NCBI RefSeq assembly: GCF_022568795.1
Contig: NZ_JAKZHU010000001.1
Coordinates: 930,001 to 994,000 of the forward strand
Direction of reading: 5' to 3'
Length of the DNA: 64,000 nt
From: Arsenicicoccus dermatophilus
GTDB lineage: Bacteria > Actinomycetota > Actinomycetes > Actinomycetales > Dermatophilaceae
Of the stretch, positions 16,883 through 28,956 are shown in pieces. The position numbers and the translations under genes were made by a program. The stretch's first letter is position 1. The number at the start of each line of letters is the position of its first letter. The notes under the pieces are model-generated. The model was not told where the DNA came from, ran no database searches, and saw nothing but the letters and a program-made list of their open reading frames with translations.

Positions 16883-17562
16883 TTGAACATCAGCTCCACG
16901 AGGATGTTGACGGAGTTCCACAGCGACTGGCCCTTGGCCAGGGAGTAGTCGGTGTAGAGGATGTGGACCGGCTCCTCGGCATACCGCGCCGGACGACCGT
17001 CCAGCCGCATCGCCCCGATCTGCGCGACGATCTCCGAGGCGTGGGCCATGCGGTTCTGGGTGAGGTCGATGCGCTCCACGACGGGGCGCGACAGGACCCG
17101 CAGGCCGTTGTGGGCGTCGGTGAGGCGGGTGCCCGTGCTGAGGTTGGTGTAGGCCACGGCCGCGCGCAGGACCAGGCGCTTCAGCGCGCTCGGACGGGTG
17201 CGCTCGTCCAGGAACCGGCTGCCGAAGACCACGTCCAGGTCGTCGCGGCGGATCCGGTCGAGCATCTGCAGGACGTCGTCGACCTGGTGCTGGCCGTCGG
17301 CGTCGAAGGTCACGACGTAGCGCATCCCCGGATCGGTCACGGCGAACTCGAAGCCGGTCTGCAGGGCCGCGCCCTGGCCCATGTTGATCGGGTGCTGGAC
17401 CAGCCGGGCACCGGCGGCCAGGGCCCGGCGGGCCGAGTCGTCCTTGGACCCGTCGTCCACGCAGACCACGTTGGGGAAGGTGCGGCGGGCGTGGGACACC
17501 ACGTCACCGATGACCGCCGCCTCGTTGTACAGCGGCACGACCAGCCACACGTCCTCGTTCAC
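16879..17562 (-). CDS. GT2 polyprenyl-phosphate sugar transferase (DPM-like)
   Basis: 227-aa GT-A transferase like dolichyl-/polyprenyl-phosphate mannose or glucose synthases. It has WLVVPLYNEAAVIGDVV, the DGS turn in VCVDDGSKDDS, NMGQGAALQTGFE, and the DADGQH metal motif. It has no C-terminal membrane helices of its own, which the adjacent DUF2304 protein may supply. The start GTG 17562 is set by a leaderless promoter: TAGGGT at 17570-17575 on the minus strand, 7 nt upstream. It heads the GT2-DUF2304-LCP operon and is divergent from glf. Confidence 0.86.
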   Translation of the reverse strand: MNEDVWLVVPLYNEAAVIGDVVSHARRTFPNVVCVDDGSKDDSARRALAAGARLVQHPINMGQGAALQTGFEFAVTDPGMRYVVTFDADGQHQVDDVLQMLDRIRRDDLDVVFGSRFLDERTRPSALKRLVLRAAVAYTNLSTGTRLTDAHNGLRVLSRPVVERIDLTQNRMAHASEIVAQIGAMRLDGRPARYAEEPVHILYTDYSLAKGQSLWNSVNILVELMFK

Positions 17563-17575
17563 GACGCACACCCTA
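17563..17575 (-). promoter_or_regulatory. Leaderless promoter of the GT2-DUF2304-LCP operon
   Basis: On the minus strand, TAGGGT is followed by 7 nt and GTG 17562. There is no ribosome-binding site. Confidence 0.6.
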
Positions 17576-17673
17576 CGGTGTGCTCGCCCGGGTGCGGCGC
17601 AGGCGCCGCGGGCCCGCGGCTCGCCCCGCCCCGGACACGCCTCCCCGCGCCGCATGAGCGTTCGTGGGCGTGA

Positions 17674-21082
<3,409 letters not shown>

Positions 21083-21086
<4 letters not shown>

Positions 21087-21955
21087 GCCCGGCCTCCACC
21101 GCGCTCGCGGACGCGCCTCTGGTCGCCCCCGGGCGCTCGAACGGGCTGCTCGACATACCTCGGTGGCGGTTCCTGCTCTCCTTGCTCGTCCGCAAGGAGA
21201 TGCGGGTCCGCTACCGCGGGTCCGTGCTCGGGCTGCTGTGGTCCTACGTCAAGCCGGCCGTGCAGATCTTCGTGTTCTGGCTCGCCCTCGGGAAGTTCCT
21301 GCGCCTCGAGGCCGCGATCCACAACTACGTGATCTACATGTTCAGCGGCGTGGTGATGGTCAACTTCTTCAACGAGATCTTCGGCAACACCACCCGCTCG
21401 ATCGTGCGTAATGCCGACCTCGTCAAGAAGATCTACCTGCCGCGCGAGCTCTTCCCGGTGGCGAGCGTGTGGGTGGCCTTCATCCACTTCGTGCCCCAGC
21501 TGGTCGTGCTGCTCGTCGGCGCGCTCTTCGTGGGGTGGCGGCCCGGTCCGCTGCACCTGCTCGCCGCAGCCGGCTCGATCCTGATCACCGGGCTCCTCGC
21601 CCTGGGTCTGGGGCTGCTCTTCGGCGCCGTCAACGTGCTCTTCCGGGACGCGGAGAACTTCGTCGACCTCATCGTGATGATGGCCACCTGGCTGTCGCCG
21701 GTGCTCTACACCTGGCAGAAGGTCCACGACGCGCTGCCGGCGTGGCTGTGGGCGCTGTACCAGGTCAATCCGCTCACCGCCGCGGTCGAGCTGATCCACT
21801 ACGCCTTCTGGATCCCCACCCGCGGCGTCACCGCCGACATGCCGCCGAGCTGGCCCTGGTGGAGCCTCCTCGGCCTCGCCCTGTCCGGCCTGGTCGTGGG
21901 GCTGGGTCAGATGGTCTTCCGGCGGCTCGAAGGCCGCTTCGCCCAGGAGCTCTAG
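21083..21955 (+). CDS. wzm: ABC-2 type polysaccharide exporter permease
   Basis: 290-aa membrane permease with six predicted helices, starting with the ABC-2 signature RKEMRVRYRGSVLGLLWSYVKP. Wzm-type permeases move lipid-linked O-antigen or galactan across the inner membrane. It overlaps the GlfT2-like gene by ATGA and touches the ATPase gene directly (TAG then ATG). The order glf-glfT2-wzm-wzt argues that it exports the galactofuranan. Confidence 0.92.
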
Positions 21956-22696
21956 ATGGCCGACCACCTCACCGTCATCGACGTCGACCACGTCGACAAG
22001 CGCTTCACCCTGCGCCACTCCCACTCCCTCAAGGAGTGGGCGATGTGGACCGTGCGCGGCCGCAAGGGCGAGCTGTCGGAGACCTTCCTCGCCCTCGACG
22101 ACCTGTCCCTGCAGGTCGCGCAGGGGGAGTCCGTCGGGCTCCTCGGCTTCAACGGGTCGGGCAAGTCCACGCTGCTCAAGCTGCTGTCCGGCGTGATGCT
22201 GCCAGACCGCGGCAGCGTCGGGATCCGGGGCCGGATCGCCGGGCTCATCGAGGTCGGCGCCGGCTTCCACCCGGACCTGACCGGTCGGGAGAACGTCTAC
22301 CTCAACGGCTCCATCCTCGGTATGTCGGAAGCCACCATCGACGAGCGCTTCGACGAGATCGTCGCGTTCAGCGAGATCGAGAAGTTCATCGACACCGAGG
22401 TGAAGTTCTACTCCTCGGGCATGTTCCTGCGCCTGGCCTTCGCCGTCGCGGCGCACTCCGAGCCGGACATCTTCCTCATCGACGAGATCCTCGCCGTGGG
22501 TGACGAGCCCTTCCAGCGCAAGTGCCTGGACCGGGTGGCGGCGCTCAAGGAGATGGGCCAGACCCTCGTCGTCGTGACCCACGACCTGGAGATGGTGCAG
22601 CGGGTCTGCGACCGCGGCGTCGTCCTCGAGCGGGGGCGTCTGGTCCACGACGGCCCGATCGGCGAGGCCGTGGCCCACCTGCGCGGAGAGGGCTGA
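21956..22696 (+). CDS. wzt: ABC polysaccharide exporter ATPase
   Basis: 246-aa ATPase partner of the upstream permease. It has Walker A GFNGSGKS, the O-antigen-subclass switch region with GRIAGLIEVGAGFHPDLTGRENVYLNG, signature YSSGMFLRLAFAVA and Walker B IFLIDEILAVGD. There is no C-terminal carbohydrate-binding domain, as in mycobacterial galactan exporters. It starts with no gap after the permease stop. Confidence 0.94.
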   Translation: MADHLTVIDVDHVDKRFTLRHSHSLKEWAMWTVRGRKGELSETFLALDDLSLQVAQGESVGLLGFNGSGKSTLLKLLSGVMLPDRGSVGIRGRIAGLIEVGAGFHPDLTGRENVYLNGSILGMSEATIDERFDEIVAFSEIEKFIDTEVKFYSSGMFLRLAFAVAAHSEPDIFLIDEILAVGDEPFQRKCLDRVAALKEMGQTLVVVTHDLEMVQRVCDRGVVLERGRLVHDGPIGEAVAHLRGEG

Positions 22697-22697
22697 G

Positions 22698-24740
22698 ATG
22701 TCCTGGGTCGCCGTCTGGCCCGCCCTGCTGCTCGCCGCCGTCCTGGTGACGGTGCCCGGACTGGTCGTCGGCGCCGCTCTCGGGCTGCGCCGGGAGCCCC
22801 TGCTCGGCGCGGCACCGCTGCTGTCCCTGGCCGCCATCGGCTGGGCCATCCCGCTGGCAGCGAGCCTGCACCTGAGCTGGACCTGGATCGCCGTCGCGGT
22901 CGGCACCCTCGTCGTCGCCGTCGTCGCCGGCGCCCTGTGGCTCGCGGCACGCACCTGGGCGCCGCGGCTGCTGCAACTGCCGCCGGAGGCGGTGGAGCGT
23001 CGCAGCCTGGTGGACCTGGCGGTGTTCGGGGTCACCGCGGCGCTGGGCGCGACCTGGCTCGCGGCCGTCGCGATCCACACCATCGGCCAGGTCGAGTCGG
23101 TGCAGCAGAGCTACGACGGGGTCTTCCACATCAACGCCGTGGAGCGGGTGGGGAGCCTCGGCTCGGCCAGCCCCGCCACCGTCGCGGCGACGGCCAACAC
23201 GACCGGGCGGCCCGGTTTCTACCCGCCGCTGTTCCACGCGATCGCGGGCCTGCTGGTCCGGCATACCGGGGTGGACGCGGTGGTCGCCGCCAACGTCCTC
23301 GCGGTGGTCATCGGGGCCCTGTGCTGGATCCCCTCGGTGGCGCTGCTCGCCCACGTGGTCCTGGCCCGGCATCGCTACGGCATCCTCGCCTCGGTCGTCG
23401 CCGCCTGCTCGATCCCGCTCTTCCCGGCGCTGCTGATGAAGTGGGGCGTCCTGTGGCCCAACATGCTGGGCATCGCCGTGCTCCCCGCGGTCCTCGCGCT
23501 CGTGGTCATCTCGCTGGCCCAGGCGGCGACGCCGACCATCCCGATCGCCACGGCCGTCGTCGCCGGGTTCCTGAGCGCCAGCGGGCTCTACTACGCCCAC
23601 CCGGGAAGCGTCTTCGCGGCGTTCGCGCTCGCCGTGCCGGTGCTCGCCGCCGCGGTCGCCCGGGGCCTGTCCCGGCTGTGGCGGACCCGGCGGCTGGGGC
23701 CGCTGTGGGTGCTGCTGATCGTGCTCGCCGTCGTGCTGGTGGTGCCGCCCCTGTGGGCCCGGGTCCTGCAGATCCCGGCGCTCAAGAGCACGATGTCCTT
23801 CGACTGGCCGGCCGGGATGACCCTGGCCCAGGCCTTCGGCAACGCGCTCGCCCTGGGGTCGCCCGGCTCGCCGTCGTCCTGGGTGATGGGAGCGTTGGCC
23901 GTGCTCGGCGCGGTGCGCGCCTGCCAGCAGCGTCACACCCTGTGGGTGCCGCTGGCCCACGGGGTGGTCGTCTACCTCTACATGCTGGCCGCGGGCACCG
24001 ACGAGCCGATCTCCAAGGACCTCACGAGCTTCTGGTACAACGACCAGTACCGCATCGTCGCGCTGCTGCCGATCACCGCCGCGCCCCTCGTCGGGCTGGG
24101 CCTGGTCTGGTGCCGCGACAAGCTGCTGGGTGCCCTGGACGCGTGGTACTCCGAGCGGCCCCACCGGGCCGGCCGGCACCTGCAGGTGATGCCCGGTCGC
24201 TCGGTGGTGTGGCAGTGGGGGGCCGGGATCGGCGTCCTCGCCGCCGTCGTCTGGGCGCTGCCCGGCGGCCTGGCCCTGGACGACGTCGCCGAGACGATCC
24301 GCAAGGGCTACTACCCCGAGAAGGAGAACACCACCCTCGTGGACCGGGACGAGGCCGTGCTCTACCAGCAGACCCTGCGCCCGGGGGTCGCCGACGGCGA
24401 ACGGGTCGTCGGCAATCCCTGGAACGGCGCCGCGCTCGCCGGCCCCTTGAGCGGCCGCGAGTCCGTCATCCCGCACCTGACGACCTCGCTCGACGCGGAC
24501 CGCAAGCTGGTCGCCGCGCGGTTCAAGGAGCTCGCCACGGACCGGGAGGTATGCCGGGCGGTCAAGCGCCTCAAGATCGGCTACGCCACGGAGGACACGA
24601 GGTTGTTCTGGTCCGACGACCAGCTCCGCCGCCCGTGGAAGTATCTTGGTCTCAACAGCCTGACCAACCGCCCCGGCCTGACGCCGATCGGGCACGAGGG
24701 CACCGTGACGGTCTACCGCGTGGGCCCCTGCCGGTCCTGA
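22698..24740 (+). CDS. Large multi-pass membrane protein, GT-C/DUF6541-like
   Basis: 680 aa with roughly 12-14 predicted membrane helices over residues 1-560 and a C-terminal extracytoplasmic region of ~120 residues. A loop after the third or fourth helix contains YDGVFHINAVERVG and TTGRPGFYPPLFHAIAG, the position where GT-C glycosyltransferases hold their acidic catalytic and lipid-binding residues. It is similar in build to the actinobacterial DUF6541 family seen in glycan loci. One base separates it from wzt. It probably adds a sugar from a polyprenyl-phosphate donor to the exported glycan; this is inferred from context. Confidence 0.75.
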   Translation: MSWVAVWPALLLAAVLVTVPGLVVGAALGLRREPLLGAAPLLSLAAIGWAIPLAASLHLSWTWIAVAVGTLVVAVVAGALWLAARTWAPRLLQLPPEAVERRSLVDLAVFGVTAALGATWLAAVAIHTIGQVESVQQSYDGVFHINAVERVGSLGSASPATVAATANTTGRPGFYPPLFHAIAGLLVRHTGVDAVVAANVLAVVIGALCWIPSVALLAHVVLARHRYGILASVVAACSIPLFPALLMKWGVLWPNMLGIAVLPAVLALVVISLAQAATPTIPIATAVVAGFLSASGLYYAHPGSVFAAFALAVPVLAAAVARGLSRLWRTRRLGPLWVLLIVLAVVLVVPPLWARVLQIPALKSTMSFDWPAGMTLAQAFGNALALGSPGSPSSWVMGALAVLGAVRACQQRHTLWVPLAHGVVVYLYMLAAGTDEPISKDLTSFWYNDQYRIVALLPITAAPLVGLGLVWCRDKLLGALDAWYSERPHRAGRHLQVMPGRSVVWQWGAGIGVLAAVVWALPGGLALDDVAETIRKGYYPEKENTTLVDRDEAVLYQQTLRPGVADGERVVGNPWNGAALAGPLSGRESVIPHLTTSLDADRKLVAARFKELATDREVCRAVKRLKIGYATEDTRLFWSDDQLRRPWKYLGLNSLTNRPGLTPIGHEGTVTVYRVGPCRS

Positions 24741-24780
24741 GGCGACCCGCGCAGGCGGACCTGCCGCTCTGGCTCGCGCA

Positions 24781-24820
24781 GCCGAACCCCGCCGGCCCGA
24801 GGAGGTCGGCGGGGTTCGGC
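24781..24820. terminator. Bidirectional terminator
   Basis: A perfect 14-bp stem, GCCGAACCCCGCCG (24781-24794) with 24807-24820, and a 12-nt loop between the convergent glycan operon and the PGRP amidase gene. Confidence 0.87.
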
Positions 24821-24836
24821 GTCGGTGCTGACGGGG

Positions 24837-26600
24837 TCAGGCCAGCCAGACGGCGCCCGTGGCCCGGTCGGCCTTGATCAGACCGCCGGCGAACTGCTGC
24901 TGCCAGCCTCCGGGGATGGTCTGCATCGCCGCGGTGGGGGCGCCGAGGGAGCCCCACATGCCGCCACGCTTGAGCCAGTAGCCGCGGATCGCGCCGCCGG
25001 TGTAGGACCGCAGGCCGGACCGGTTGGACGTGACGGTGATGCCCCGGCTGAAGTGGACGTACCACCCGTTGGCGGTCGAGACCTCGTCGGTGGTGGGGTA
25101 GCCCGCCCAGGTCCACCCGCCCAGGCCCATCCACGTCGTGTTGATGCCGGGGCCGATGATCTTGACGCCGGCGGGCGTGGAGTAGAAGAACCGGCCCGAG
25201 GTGAAGGCCGTGCGCTGCATCCCGGACACGAGGCTCTCGCCGACGTTGACGTAGCCGTACTTCGCGGCCCCGCCGCCGGCGACGTAGCGCTTGTAGATCG
25301 GGGAGTTGTAGCCCGATCCGGTCCACCCGGCCAGAGCGGCGGCACCGGTGCGCAGCTCGCCGAGGCGCGGGTAGAGGTAGCGCCCCGGGCACGCGGTGTA
25401 GCTCGACTCGCGGTGCCCGGCGATGTTGTTGGCGTAGTAGGCCGCTCCCTTGGGGAAGCGCGACGTGGTGCCGTTGTACTCGGAGTACATCGTCGTCTTG
25501 CCGTAGGGGTTGATGTAGAACTGCGACAGCCGCATGGCGATGCCCTGCTTCAGGGCCCACATGCCGGCCGAGGGGACCGACGCGACGTCGTAGTTGCCGA
25601 GGATGGAGATGCCGAAGGTCCGGGTGTTGAAGGAGTCGGCGTGGGCGCCCTTGACCGGGCGGTTGAGGCCGCCGTAGCGCCCTTCGAACTTCTGGCCGTA
25701 CTTGTCGACGACCATGTTGTAGGCCACGTCGCACCAGCCCAGGGAGTTCGTGTCGTAGGCGTAGATGCCCCGCAGGATCGAGGCGCTCTGGGCGGCGGTG
25801 TAGCCGTTGGTGCCGGCCGTGTGGTGGACCACGACGACCTGGGTGGTGGGGTTGATCGTCGGGACGCAGCCCTTGCGCAGCGACTCGTTGGCACCCCACC
25901 CGGCGCGGGAGATGTAGCCCGGCGCGTAGGCCGCGCTCGCGGCGCCCGGCGTGGCCTGCGGCGTCAGCTGGGCGTCGGCCGCGGTGGTGGGGGAGGTGAT
26001 CGCCGCCAGGGACGCCGTCCGCAGCAGGGCCTTGGCCTCGGGGGCCACCCGGATCTGGACCCGGGTGGCGCCGTCGACCCACAGCGGGTCCGTGCCGTAC
26101 TTGCGGACGGTGCCGGTGCGCTGGTCCCGCACGGCGTCGACGGTCAGCTCCTGCCAGTCCTGCCAACCCTGGTCGTTCTTGGCGCGCACGGCGACCGTGG
26201 CCCGGGGGGCGACGGTCGTGGAGGCGGGCCAGGTGATGCCCACCAGGTCACCGGTGGCCGCGAGGTCCACCACGGTGTCGTCGGCCTGTCCGGCCTCCAG
26301 GGCCGGGTCCAGCGCCACCTTGCCGGCGGGCATCACGACCTTGCCGTCCTTGTCGCGCGGGAGGGTCGCCTGGTCGATGACCTTGGTCTGCGGGCCGGCG
26401 GCGGCGACCGAGGTCTGCGGGGCGCCGTTCAGCGGGTGGGTGGTGGTCCCGGGCGTGACCGGGGTGTTGCGGGCGGGGACCGCGGCGGGCACGGAGGCCG
26501 GGCCGGTGATGCTGGGCAGGGCGACGAAGCCGAAGCTCAGCCCCATGGCGGCGGTCAGCAGTCCAGAGCCCTTGATCAGGGTGGCGCGGGTGCCGGTCAT
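24837..26600 (-). CDS. Secreted PGRP-type N-acetylmuramoyl-L-alanine amidase with LGFP-like repeats
   Basis: 587 aa. A signal/anchor segment (~10-32) precedes a Pro/Thr/Ala linker and a beta-rich domain (~105-200). The PGRP/amidase_2 domain spans ~228-410 and has the full zinc set: H259 (VVVHHTAG), H396 (IAGHRES) and C404 (YTACPG), plus Y294. It should cut the amide between MurNAc and the stem peptide. The last ~170 residues contain repeats of the LGFP type (YKRYVAGGGAAKYG, GGAIRGYWLKRGGMWGSLG), known as wall-binding modules. AAGGAGGAG precedes ATG 26600. It lies 29 bp downstream of the SpoIID gene and probably shares its promoter. Confidence 0.9.
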   Translation of the reverse strand: MTGTRATLIKGSGLLTAAMGLSFGFVALPSITGPASVPAAVPARNTPVTPGTTTHPLNGAPQTSVAAAGPQTKVIDQATLPRDKDGKVVMPAGKVALDPALEAGQADDTVVDLAATGDLVGITWPASTTVAPRATVAVRAKNDQGWQDWQELTVDAVRDQRTGTVRKYGTDPLWVDGATRVQIRVAPEAKALLRTASLAAITSPTTAADAQLTPQATPGAASAAYAPGYISRAGWGANESLRKGCVPTINPTTQVVVVHHTAGTNGYTAAQSASILRGIYAYDTNSLGWCDVAYNMVVDKYGQKFEGRYGGLNRPVKGAHADSFNTRTFGISILGNYDVASVPSAGMWALKQGIAMRLSQFYINPYGKTTMYSEYNGTTSRFPKGAAYYANNIAGHRESSYTACPGRYLYPRLGELRTGAAALAGWTGSGYNSPIYKRYVAGGGAAKYGYVNVGESLVSGMQRTAFTSGRFFYSTPAGVKIIGPGINTTWMGLGGWTWAGYPTTDEVSTANGWYVHFSRGITVTSNRSGLRSYTGGAIRGYWLKRGGMWGSLGAPTAAMQTIPGGWQQQFAGGLIKADRATGAVWLA

Positions 26601-26629
26601 GTCATCTCCTCCTTGGGGGACGGGTGAGG

Positions 26630-27865
26630 TCAGGCCGAGATCGGCAGGAAGTAGGTGGAGCGCAGGGCGGAGCTGCCGACGAGGGACCGGAAGCGGTCTC
26701 CGGTGAGGTCGACGTAGCCCTTGGTGCCGGTGAGGCGCAGCGTGAGGACGCGGCCGCCCCAGTAGCCCTTGCCGTCCCGGGTGAGGACGGTCAGGGTGCG
26801 CAGGGTGCCGATGGCCGGGTAGGCCTGCTCGAGACGGGTGACCGGGATCGAGGTGGTCCAGGTGTTGGTGGTGGGGGCGAGGCCGGTCTCGAAGGCGTCC
26901 GACGTGCCGGGCAGGTAGCTCTTGAGCCCGTAGACCCGCTGGCCGCCGTTGGACGAGCCGAACTCGGTCAGGGCGGGGACTCCGGCGGACGTGAGGATGG
27001 TCCCGGCGCTCGTGGCGACCGCGGCGCGGCTGTTCGCGGTCTCGGCGGTGATGCCGCCGAAGACCTGGCAGGCCTGGGTGTCGCAGATGTCGTACGTCGC
27101 GGCCCACGGGCGGCGCAGGGCGGCGGCCGCGTAGGAACGGGCGGCGACGGTCTGGGCGGCCAGCGCGGCGACCGGCCAGCTGCCGGGGCTCTCGAAGGGC
27201 ACGACCTGGCGGACGTAGTTCTCCATGCTGGTGGTCACCACCGGTGTGATCGTCGTGCCGGTGCGTCGACCGGTGGCCGTGCCGAGGTAGGTCGCCGCGG
27301 GCTTGAGCGTGGGGGTGAGCGCGGTCACGGTGCCGTCGGCGGGTCGGATCGTCCACAGCCCGGCGTTCGTGGAGCGCAGCGCGTAGCGCTTGCCGAGGGC
27401 GGTGGTGAACCACAGCGTCGCGGTGGTGCTGGTGCCACCGGCGGCGGGGCGGGCGACCTCCCAGGACGTGAGCGGGACGCCCCAGTTGGTGGTGGCGAGC
27501 CGGACGACCTGGCCGGCGCCGTCGTCGGCGACCAGGCCGGCCTCGGGGGCCACGCGCAGGGTGCTGCCGACCTTGCCGGCGATGCTCACGCGGACGCTGG
27601 GGTTGGCGAGGTAGGCGGCCGTGGTGCCGGGGTAGTAGTGGCTGACGATCTGCTGCCAGGTGCGGCCCTGGCGGGCGGCATTCATCGCGCCGTACTGCGA
27701 CATGCCCCGGCCGTGGCCGAAGCCTCGCCCGGTGATCTCGATGGTCCCGTCGGCGGGCCGGGTGTAGACCTCGGCAGCCTGGGCGGTGGGAGCGCCGGCG
27801 AGGACCGTGGCGGCGCAGGTGGCCGCCGTCAGTCCCGCGCCGAGCGCGCGGTGAGCAATACGCAT
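26630..27865 (-). CDS. Secreted SpoIID/LytB-domain protein
   Basis: 411 aa with a signal peptide (ALGAGLTAATCAATVLAG, cleavage near AQAA). The SpoIID/LytB signatures are the GRGFGHGRGMSQYGAMNAA loop (~48-66) and AALAAQTVAARSYA, followed by the ACQVFGG and AVATSAGTILT blocks. SpoIID is a lytic transglycosylase acting on glycan strands; LytB-domain proteins modify amidase action. Pairing with a PGRP amidase in one operon fits cooperative wall cutting. I chose ATG 27865 because GGAGAG precedes it. Sporulation is not implied, as the domain is widespread in non-sporulating actinobacteria. Confidence 0.88.
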   Translation of the reverse strand: MRIAHRALGAGLTAATCAATVLAGAPTAQAAEVYTRPADGTIEITGRGFGHGRGMSQYGAMNAARQGRTWQQIVSHYYPGTTAAYLANPSVRVSIAGKVGSTLRVAPEAGLVADDGAGQVVRLATTNWGVPLTSWEVARPAAGGTSTTATLWFTTALGKRYALRSTNAGLWTIRPADGTVTALTPTLKPAATYLGTATGRRTGTTITPVVTTSMENYVRQVVPFESPGSWPVAALAAQTVAARSYAAAALRRPWAATYDICDTQACQVFGGITAETANSRAAVATSAGTILTSAGVPALTEFGSSNGGQRVYGLKSYLPGTSDAFETGLAPTTNTWTTSIPVTRLEQAYPAIGTLRTLTVLTRDGKGYWGGRVLTLRLTGTKGYVDLTGDRFRSLVGSSALRSTYFLPISA

Positions 27866-28189
27866 GAGTGATCTCTCCAACACCCGGGGTGGGGGCGGTC
27901 CCGGGTGGCCCTCCCGGTCAGGGGAGGGGTGGGTGGCTGGTACGCCCCGGAGTCATTACTACTTTTAGTGACTGAATGACTACGGAGAGTATCTGATCAC
28001 ACCATGACGTGATGTGGAACCCGTTGATGCCGCGATGCCGCCTTTGGACTAATGACAGGCATGTGACTCGTGAGGTCCAGGGGGTTGGTGAGGTTCGTGT
28101 GACGCCGAGGCCACCCCGGCCTCGCACCCGGGCGGTGGCAGCCGACGCCCTGGTGACCAGGAGACCCGCAGGTGGGTGGCCCGAGATGA
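27866..28189. other. Gene-free upstream region of the SpoIID operon
   Basis: This 324-bp stretch is lower in GC than its flanks around 27950-28070. It contains the AAGTAGT motif and otherwise no convincing ORF or hairpin. It probably holds the promoter and control sites of the wall-hydrolase operon. Confidence 0.5.
27958..27968 (-). promoter_or_regulatory. Shared upstream motif CTWNAAGTAGT, copy 2
   Basis: Read toward the SpoIID-amidase operon the site is CTAAAAGTAGT, 92 nt before the start codon. It lies inside a longer dyad bounded by GTCA (27952-27955) and TGAC (27969-27972). Confidence 0.5.
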
Positions 28190-28900
28190 CTAGTCGGTGA
28201 CGCGCTCGGCCACCCGGATCGCCGCCACGTCGGCGGCCGGGACGACCGCGTCCGCCGAGCGCACCAGCACGACGGAACCTCCGCCCGCCCAGTGCTCGAC
28301 CATGGACCGCAGGCAGCTCTCGGTCTCGGCCCCGCTCGCCACCACCAGCGCGCGCCCCGTGCGGCCCGGCAGCTCCTCGGCATACGTCCTGGCGCGGTCG
28401 GTGGCCCGCCACGCCAGGTCGGCCCCTGCGGGCCGCAGCAGCGGCACGAAGCGGTCGGGACAGGACGCCAGCTCGCGCGCCTCGTCCATGACCCCGGCCG
28501 GGACCGGGCCCGGGTGCGACCGCGCGAGCCCGGCGAGCGTCACCAGCACCTGCTCCCCGTGGTGGTCGGCGGCCAGCGCGACGTCGTCGGTGACCAGCAC
28601 GTCCGCGGTGGCGGCCTGTGGGCCCGTGACCAGCGTCGCGCCCACCCACCAGGTCGCCAGCGCCCAGTAGCCGACCCGCCAGTGGGGCGGCAGCGCCAGC
28701 CCCACCGTGGTGCCGGGCTCGACCAGCAGCTCGTCCTGGAGCGCACCGGCGGCCTTGGCGGCCCAGGTCAGCAGCACCCGCCCGCTGAGCTCGATCCGCT
28801 CGCCGTCGGTGGGGCCCCCGCTGCGGTCGTAGCACGTGATCGCGGGCTGGCTGGTGTCCCCGGACTGCAGGACCTGGACGGCGTCGGCGAGGGTCGGCAC
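28190..28900 (-). CDS. TIGR03089-like protein (truncated acyl-CoA-synthetase-like)
   Basis: 236 aa resembling only the first half of an AMP-dependent synthetase (AMP-binding) domain: VLLTWAAKAAGALQDELLVEPGTTVGLALPPHW. The phosphate loop (SSGTTG-type) and C-terminal catalytic lysine of true synthetases are absent, so adenylation is unlikely. The length and build match the actinobacterial TIGR03089 family, whose function is not known. Its GTG start is served by a leaderless promoter that forms one arm of an inverted repeat with the promoter of the divergent gene. Confidence 0.75.
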   Translation of the reverse strand: MPTLADAVQVLQSGDTSQPAITCYDRSGGPTDGERIELSGRVLLTWAAKAAGALQDELLVEPGTTVGLALPPHWRVGYWALATWWVGATLVTGPQAATADVLVTDDVALAADHHGEQVLVTLAGLARSHPGPVPAGVMDEARELASCPDRFVPLLRPAGADLAWRATDRARTYAEELPGRTGRALVVASGAETESCLRSMVEHWAGGGSVVLVRSADAVVPAADVAAIRVAERVTD

Positions 28901-28936
28901 GGTGCCACCCTAGCCAGACCGGGCTAGGGTGGCGCC
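28901..28936. promoter_or_regulatory. Inverted-repeat divergent promoter
   Basis: Two 15-bp arms (28901-28915 and 28922-28936) pair with one mismatch across 6 nt, and each contains TAGGGT. The minus copy (28907-28912) is 6 nt before GTG 28900, a leaderless start. The plus copy (28925-28930) is upstream of ATG 28957, which has its own GAGGAGG site. Confidence 0.6.
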
Positions 28937-28956
28937 AGCAGCGAGGAGGACGGTCG

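Noticed and set aside
26630-27865. Evidence for endospore formation from a SpoIID-domain protein.
   Set aside because: SpoIID/LytB domains are common in non-sporulating actinobacteria, and no other sporulation gene is here.
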